This document shows, piece by piece, positions 14,107 through 18,106 of a stretch of 18,106 nt of DNA. Under the pieces are notes generated by a model. That model was not told where the DNA came from. It did not search any database and worked only from the letters and a program-made list of their open reading frames with translations. A program made the position numbers and the translations under genes. The stretch's first letter is position 1, and the number at the start of each line of letters is the position of its first letter. The stretch covers positions 1 through 18,106 of the forward strand of contig DALYJJ010000123.1 in NCBI GenBank assembly GCA_031969915.1, read 5' to 3'. Source of the DNA: DALYJJ01 sp031969915. GTDB taxonomy: Bacteria; Acidobacteriota; Terriglobia; Bryobacterales; Bryobacteraceae.

Positions 14107-15111
14107 ATGAAAGTGACAGCTCAGGCGGCGTGCCGCGTGGACATGGCCGGGGGAACGGTGGACATCTGGCCGCTGTACTTGTATCACCCCGGCGCTGTGA
14201 CGGTGAATTTCGCGGTGACCCGGTTCACCAGTTGCACCATCACGACCCGGGACGACAGCCGGATCGTGATCCGTTCCAAGGACCTCGGCAAGAAGGACGA
14301 GTTCGCGTCGTTGGAGGCGTTGCGGACGGCCCGAGGCTACCGGCTCCCGCTGGTGGCCTGGGTCGTTCGGTTCTTCGCGCCGCCGATGGGGCTGGAGATC
14401 GAAACCGACTCCGAGTCGCCGGCCGGGGCGGGCATCTCGGGCTCCTCGGCGCTGATCATCACGCTGGCCAGCGCTTTGAACAAGCTGCTGGGGCGGCGCT
14501 ACGGCATCGAGAAGATCCGCGAAATCGCGCAGAACGTAGAGTCGCAGATCATCCGCGTGCCCACGGGCTGCCAGGATTACTACCCGGCGATGTACGGCGG
14601 CGTGGGCGTGATCGAGCTGCGGGAAGACGGGGTGCACCGGCGGCCCATCGACGTGGATCTGGAGGACTTCAATCAGCGCATCGTGCTGGCCTACACCGGC
14701 GAGCCGCGCAACTCCGGGATCAACAACTGGGAAGTGTTCAAGTCCTATATCGACGGAGACCGCAAAGTGCCGCGCAATTTCGACGGGATCGTGGGCATCG
14801 CGGTGGCCATGCGCGGGGCCGTGGAGAAGGGCGACTGGACGGAAGCCGGGCGGCTGTTGCGCGAAGAATGGGCGCACCGCAAGCGGAACGCGCCGGGGAT
14901 CACCACGCCGTTGATCGACCGCCTGGTGACGTCCACGCGGCGCGCCGGAGCGCTGGGGGCGAAGGTGTGCGGGGCGGGCGGCGGCGGCTGCGTGTTCCTG
15001 CTGGTGGACCGGGGAGCGAAGGAGCGCGTGTCGTCGATCATCGAACGCGGTGGCGCCACCGTCCTGCCGGTGCAAGTGGCTCGCGAGGGAGTCCGCGTGC
15101 GGGCCTCGTGA
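14107..15111 (+). CDS. GHMP superfamily small-molecule (probably sugar) kinase
   Basis: A 334-residue ATP-dependent kinase of the galactokinase, homoserine kinase, mevalonate kinase and phosphomevalonate kinase superfamily. Motif 1 is CRVDMAGGTVDIWPLYLYHPGAV (9-31). The ATP-binding glycine-rich loop SPAGAGISGSSAL lies at 104-116. A conserved Asp157 sits in PTGCQDYYPAMYGG, and motif 3 is KVCGAGGGGCVFLL at 286-299. The AGGTxD start and the overall layout recall sugar-1-phosphate or heptose-7-phosphate kinases (HddA-like) that feed nucleotide-sugar synthesis, but the substrate cannot be assigned. No ribosome site is visible before the ATG, and the -10-like box lies about 16 bases upstream, so translation is probably near-leaderless. 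Its stop overlaps the next gene's GTG in a GTGA junction, which implies coupled translation with the membrane protease. Confidence 0.88.
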   Translation: MKVTAQAACRVDMAGGTVDIWPLYLYHPGAVTVNFAVTRFTSCTITTRDDSRIVIRSKDLGKKDEFASLEALRTARGYRLPLVAWVVRFFAPPMGLEIETDSESPAGAGISGSSALIITLASALNKLLGRRYGIEKIREIAQNVESQIIRVPTGCQDYYPAMYGGVGVIELREDGVHRRPIDVDLEDFNQRIVLAYTGEPRNSGINNWEVFKSYIDGDRKVPRNFDGIVGIAVAMRGAVEKGDWTEAGRLLREEWAHRKRNAPGITTPLIDRLVTSTRRAGALGAKVCGAGGGGCVFLLVDRGAKERVSSIIERGGATVLPVQVAREGVRVRAS

Positions 15112-15944
15112 CCACCGGGGCTCTGCTCCGCCGCGTCGGGCTGTTCGCTTTCCTGGAAGTAGCGGCGCTGGCGATTCTCGGCCCGTTGATCACCTGGGCG
15201 GGAAGCTATGTCATCGGCGCGACGCTTTCGACGTTCGCCGCGGCGGCGCTGGCCAATGCCTTCGCGGTGCGCATTTGGGAACGGGGGCGGCTTTCCGATA
15301 TCGGCCTGGGTTGGGCGGAGGGCTCGGCGCGCAACCTGCTCTGCGGTTTTCTGGGCGGCGTGGGCGCGGCCCTGCTGGTGCTGGTTCCGCCGGTGGCCTT
15401 CCGGTTGGCGGCCTGGGAGCGCGACCCCTCGCTGGCCTCCGGATTCGGTCCGTTTATCTTTCTGACCCTGGTGCTGGTGTTCGGCGCGGTGGGTGAAGAG
15501 ATGCTCTTTCGCGGGTACGGATTCCAGTTGCTGATGGGGCGGCTGGGCCCGTTCGCCACGATCGTTCCGTTCGGCGTGATCTTCGGCTTCGCGCACGCCG
15601 CCAACCTCTCCTTCTCACCGCTCGGGTTGGTGAACACAGCGGCCTGGGGGATCCTGCTCGGTTACGCGTTTCTTCGCACCGGTGAGTTGTGGATGCCGAT
15701 CGGCCTGCATTTCGGCTGGAACTGGGTGCTGCCGCTGTTCGGCGTCAAGCTCAGCGGGTTTACAATGGGGGTGACCGGGTACGCCCTGCGATGGAGCGCC
15801 GGTGAACTCTGGAGCGGCGGTGATTATGGTCCGGAAGCAAGCCTGCTTACCCTGCCGGTGCTGGTGCTGCTCTTCTTCTACGTCCAACGCGCGCCGGTTG
15901 CCCCCCAGTCCGCCTTTCTCCTTCGCCCGCCTCCGGAGGCCTGA
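15108..15944 (+). CDS. CPBP family intramembrane glutamic endopeptidase (Rce1-like)
   Basis: A 278-residue polytopic membrane protein with the three CPBP/ABI motifs: EEMLFR (Glu130, Glu131, Arg135), FGFAH (159-163, His163) and HFGWN (His201, Asn205). Hydrophobic segments occur at about 11-29, 35-54, 78-98, 113-129, 148-165, 172-188, 197-212 and 246-262. Rce1-type members cut membrane or prenylated proteins; bacterial ones often act in peptide maturation or self-immunity, but many are uncharacterised. The start is GTG, overlapping the kinase stop by 4 bases (GTGA), which fits translational coupling. The last helix ends near base 15890, and the tail overlaps the proposed start of the following gene. 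The substrate is unknown. Confidence 0.9.
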   Translation: MTTGALLRRVGLFAFLEVAALAILGPLITWAGSYVIGATLSTFAAAALANAFAVRIWERGRLSDIGLGWAEGSARNLLCGFLGGVGAALLVLVPPVAFRLAAWERDPSLASGFGPFIFLTLVLVFGAVGEEMLFRGYGFQLLMGRLGPFATIVPFGVIFGFAHAANLSFSPLGLVNTAAWGILLGYAFLRTGELWMPIGLHFGWNWVLPLFGVKLSGFTMGVTGYALRWSAGELWSGGDYGPEASLLTLPVLVLLFFYVQRAPVAPQSAFLLRPPPEA

Positions 15945-16743
15945 GCGGGCTGCGCCGCTGGCTTTGGCGCTGGCCCTGGCCGCGGCGTGGTGCGCGCCGC
16001 CACTGGCCGCCCAGGACAAGAAACTCACGGACGAAGAACGGCTGGAGTTGATTCGCAATCTCACCGCCGAATACGCCACCGCCAAAGTCACGCTGCCGCG
16101 GTCGAAGAAGCCGGTGGAGATCCGGAGCACGGGCGAATACGACAAGCTGAAGTGGTCCGAGGCGGGGCGCGAACTCGGGCCCGCCGCGCGCATCGGCGAC
16201 ATCGTGCAGGTGACCAAGGTGGATGTCAACGACGACCACATCGTCTTCGAGATCAACGGCGGCCTCAAGACCAAGAAGAAGTGGTATGAGCGGGTGGAAG
16301 TAGGCGTTGGGAACCGCACGACGCCCATCTCCTCGGGCGATCCGAAGGCGGCGTTGGGCACCTACATCGCGCTCACCTTCCCCAAGCACGTGCCGGCGGC
16401 GAGCGCGGCGGAGATCAAGAAGATGCTCGCGCCGGTGATGGATTTCGAGAAACGCTCGGCGACGGAGAACTACGTCGAATCCTTGCCCGCGCCCATTCAG
16501 GAAGCGATCAAGAACAAGAAAGTGATCGAGGGGATGGAGCGCGACCAGGTACTGCTGGCGGTGGGGCGGCCGCGCGATAAGCTGCGCGAAACGCGCGATG
16601 GCATCGACTACGAGGACTGGATCTACGGCCAGGCGCCGGGGCGGATCACATTCGTCACCCTGCAGGGAAACAAGGTGGTGAAGGTGAAAGAGACCTACGC
16701 GGCGCTGGGCGGGTCCACCGCGCCGGGACTGCCGCCGCGGTAG
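15898..16743 (+). CDS. Secreted protein with BamE/SmpA-like C-terminal motif, start uncertain
   Basis: An exported protein of about 281 residues with no family I can name for the whole. The signal peptide is clear: basic RLRRPER, a long Ala/Leu core and a PLAAQDKK cleavage region. The mature part has a charged segment (DEERLELIRNLTAEYATAKV), a central beta-rich region, then at 16520-16700 the pattern VIEGMERDQVLLAVGRPRDK, YEDWIYG and RITFVTLQGNKVVKV. That resembles the SmpA/OmlA (BamE) fold, in which a helix-capping GM..dqV is followed by a G.P turn and a W.Y strand. The start is uncertain: TTG at 15898 gives the most normal signal peptide, ATG at 15826 adds a Cys-rich run that looks like shadow coding, and no ribosome site fits either. 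It overlaps the CPBP gene by about 47 bases. A role in outer-membrane or envelope assembly is possible but unproven. Confidence 0.75.
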   Translation: MPPSPPFSFARLRRPERAAPLALALALAAAWCAPPLAAQDKKLTDEERLELIRNLTAEYATAKVTLPRSKKPVEIRSTGEYDKLKWSEAGRELGPAARIGDIVQVTKVDVNDDHIVFEINGGLKTKKKWYERVEVGVGNRTTPISSGDPKAALGTYIALTFPKHVPAASAAEIKKMLAPVMDFEKRSATENYVESLPAPIQEAIKNKKVIEGMERDQVLLAVGRPRDKLRETRDGIDYEDWIYGQAPGRITFVTLQGNKVVKVKETYAALGGSTAPGLPPR

Positions 16744-16784
16744 TGCCCCAGGGATGGCCGACTTCAGAGGCCCGACTCTTCTTT

Positions 16785-16793
16785 TGATAAGAT
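16785..16793 (+). promoter_or_regulatory. Possible extended -10 promoter of gap
   Basis: TGATAAGAT forms an extended -10 (TG, one base, TAAGAT with 4 of 6 matches) in the 92-base gap before the GAPDH gene. Transcription would begin near 16800, leaving a leader of about 36 bases that contains the AAAGAGGT ribosome site. No good -35 is visible. Confidence 0.35.
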
Positions 16794-16835
16794 CGGAAAG
16801 GCAATCATTCCACTCGAAAGAGGTCTATCTTCACC

Positions 16836-17843
16836 ATGGCCATCAAGGTCGGTATCAACGGTTTCGGCCGCATCGGGCGCAATGTCCTGCGCGCCGGACT
16901 GAATAACCCCAACGTTGAGTTCGTCGCTGCTAACGATCTCACGGACACCACGACGCTGGCGCACCTGCTCAAGTACGATTCCACGCTCGGCCCCTTGGAC
17001 GCCGAGGTGAAGGCCGCCGGGGACACGATCACCGTGAACGGCAAGGCGATCAAGATCTTCGCGTCGAAGGACCCGGCGGAGATCGACTGGTCGAGCCTGG
17101 GCGCGCAGGTGGTGGTGGAATCGACCGGCAAATTCACCGACGCCACGCAGGCGGTCAAGCATATCAAGGGCACGGTGAAGAAGGTCATCATCTCCGCGCC
17201 GGCGAAGAACGAAGACGTCACGCTGGTGCTGGGCGTCAACGACGGCTCCTACGATGCCGCGAAGCATAATATCGTTTCCAACGCCTCCTGCACCACGAAC
17301 TGCCTTGCGCCGGTGGTGAAAGTGATCCACGAAACCTTCGGCATCCTGAAGGGGACGATGACCACGATCCACAGCTATACGAACGATCAGAACGTCCTCG
17401 ACTTCCCGCACAAGGACCTGCGGCGCGCCCGCGCGGCGGCTCTGAACATGATCCCCACTACAACCGGCGCGGCGAAGGCGATCGGCCTGGTGATGCCTGC
17501 GTTGAAGGGCAAGCTGGACGGCTACTCGATGCGCGTGCCGACGCCGAACGTTTCGGTGGTGGATTTCGTGGCCGTGCTCGATAAGCCGGCGACTTCGGAA
17601 GCGGTGAACGCGGCGTTGAAGGCGGCCGCGGAAGGCCCGCTGAAGGGCATCCTTGGCTACACCGAAGATCCGGTGGTGTCGAGCGACATGATGAAGAACC
17701 CGAACAGCTCGATTGTCGACTCGCAGATGACCAAAGTGCTCGACGGGAACCTGCTCAAGATCGTCGCCTGGTACGACAACGAGTGGGGCTACTCCTGCCG
17801 CGTGGTCGACCTGATCGGATTCATGGGCCAGAAGGGCCTGTAG
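16836..17843 (+). CDS. gap: Glyceraldehyde-3-phosphate dehydrogenase, type I
   Basis: A 335-residue glycolytic enzyme that oxidises glyceraldehyde 3-phosphate with NAD and phosphate to 1,3-bisphosphoglycerate in the cytoplasm. The length is standard. The nucleotide-binding GFGRIGR is at 9-15. Asp34 in AANDL, the residue that favours NAD over NADP, is present. The catalytic site SNASCTTNCLAP has Cys152, and His179 lies in TTIHSYTNDQ. The C-terminal WYDNEWGYSCRVVDL is canonical. AAAGAGGT at 16817-16824, 11 bases before the ATG, supports the start. The gene has its own promoter-like box and a strong terminator 30 bases downstream, so it looks monocistronic. Phosphoglycerate kinase, its frequent partner, is not next to it here. 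Codon use is highly biased to C/G third positions, as expected for a strongly expressed gene. Confidence 0.98.
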   Translation: MAIKVGINGFGRIGRNVLRAGLNNPNVEFVAANDLTDTTTLAHLLKYDSTLGPLDAEVKAAGDTITVNGKAIKIFASKDPAEIDWSSLGAQVVVESTGKFTDATQAVKHIKGTVKKVIISAPAKNEDVTLVLGVNDGSYDAAKHNIVSNASCTTNCLAPVVKVIHETFGILKGTMTTIHSYTNDQNVLDFPHKDLRRARAAALNMIPTTTGAAKAIGLVMPALKGKLDGYSMRVPTPNVSVVDFVAVLDKPATSEAVNAALKAAAEGPLKGILGYTEDPVVSSDMMKNPNSSIVDSQMTKVLDGNLLKIVAWYDNEWGYSCRVVDLIGFMGQKGL

Positions 17844-17873
17844 GTTCGAAGAATCTCGCATTTTCTTGTAAGG

Positions 17874-17909
17874 CGGGACGCGCCGGGGAGCGCGTCCCGT
17901 TTTCTTTTT
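17874..17909 (+). terminator. Rho-independent terminator of gap
   Basis: A perfect 9-base-pair GC-rich stem, CGGGACGCG (17874-17882) with CGCGTCCCG (17891-17899), encloses an 8-base loop and is followed at once by TTTTCTTTTT. It starts 30 bases after the gap stop codon. There is no T tract on the other side, so it acts in the plus direction only. Confidence 0.92.
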
Positions 17910-18018
17910 CAACCCATCACCTCCACCAGGCGCCGGACAAGTTGCGCGCCCCGTGCTCAGTATTCAGTTTTCAAAGAACGGACCGGGCTGGACGAGGCGT
18001 GCGTCAGGCCCGCAGGGG

Positions 18019-18106
18019 ATGAGTTTTTGTGTGAATGAGGCGGCGGCGCTGGAGGGCGAGGCGAAGGCGTGGGTGCAGGGGTTGTCGGCGGGCGCGGCGG
18101 GGTTCG
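18019..18106 (+). CDS. Possible 5' end of a gene running off the right edge
   Basis: After the gap terminator, 17910-18018 holds nothing I recognise. From ATG at 18019 a frame stays open to the end of the window, MSFCVNEAAALEGEAKAWV, with GC-rich third positions. AGGGG directly abuts the ATG, which is too close; an in-frame GTG at 18031 would have better spacing. The frame is also open upstream to at least 17938. The opposite strand is likewise open from the right edge to a TGA near 17970, so a gene end on the minus strand is an alternative. Too little is visible to name a product. Confidence 0.25.
   Translation, partial: MSFCVNEAAALEGEAKAWVQGLSAGAAGF

Noticed and set aside
14130..15107. Upstream extension of the CPBP frame through the GHMP kinase gene
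   Set aside because: This stretch is the out-of-frame shadow of the kinase (Arg/Gly-rich). The GTG at 15108 overlapping the kinase stop is the natural start and precedes the first membrane helix.
15762..15767. TACAAT as an internal promoter for the BamE-like gene
   Set aside because: It lies inside the CPBP coding sequence with no -35 and over 100 bases from the proposed start; one hexamer is not enough evidence.
16767..16786. Weak hairpin AGAG/CTCT followed by TCTTTT as a terminator of the BamE-like gene
   Set aside because: The stem is only 4 base pairs and AT-containing, too weak to call.

Overview
The window is GC-rich chromosomal DNA (about two thirds G+C by eye, with strong G/C bias at third codon positions). 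It most likely comes from an acidobacterium of the Bryobacter/Solibacter type. Two features point there. One is a carboxy-terminal beta-sandwich on a secreted protease that matches my memory of the Solibacter C-terminal family (TIGR03437). The other is an orphan MacB/FtsX-type permease with two fused permease halves, the acidobacterial ADOP family (TIGR03434). This assignment rests on recalled families, not on a search. I found no tRNA, rRNA, CRISPR array, insertion sequence or phage gene.

Layout. 1-4561: two tandem secreted subtilases; the first is cut by the left edge. 4590-5745: a clear TATAAT box, then greA (transcript cleavage factor) and a CDP-alcohol phosphatidyltransferase. 5787-9926: a beta-helix lipoprotein, an overlapping SAM methyltransferase with two tandem Ig-like repeats, and a membrane phosphoglycosyl transferase that starts exopolysaccharide synthesis. 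9960-10568: an orotate-phosphoribosyltransferase-like gene, converging on the ADOP permease (10573-12891, minus) with 4 bases between the stop codons. 12892-13108: a 217-base spacer with a possible permease promoter and an unexplained Shine-Dalgarno/ATG mini-ORF. 13109-14080 (minus): a PilZ protein and a divergent peptide deformylase. 14107-16743 (plus): a GHMP sugar kinase, a CPBP membrane protease and a secreted protein with a BamE-like tail, all overlapping. 16836-17843: gap, followed by a strong intrinsic terminator. The last 200 bases hold only a possible gene start.

How they may work together. Most genes are core or housekeeping (greA, gap, def, pyrE-like). A cell-surface theme runs through the rest: secreted proteases, lipid head-group transfer, a beta-helix lipoprotein, glycan initiation, a sugar kinase, a membrane protease and a BamE-like protein. 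The block at 5787-9926 is the best candidate for an uncharacterised module, because its methyltransferase carries a duplicated beta-sandwich extension that I do not recognise as standard. I did not find convincing evidence of a wholly new defence or mobile system.
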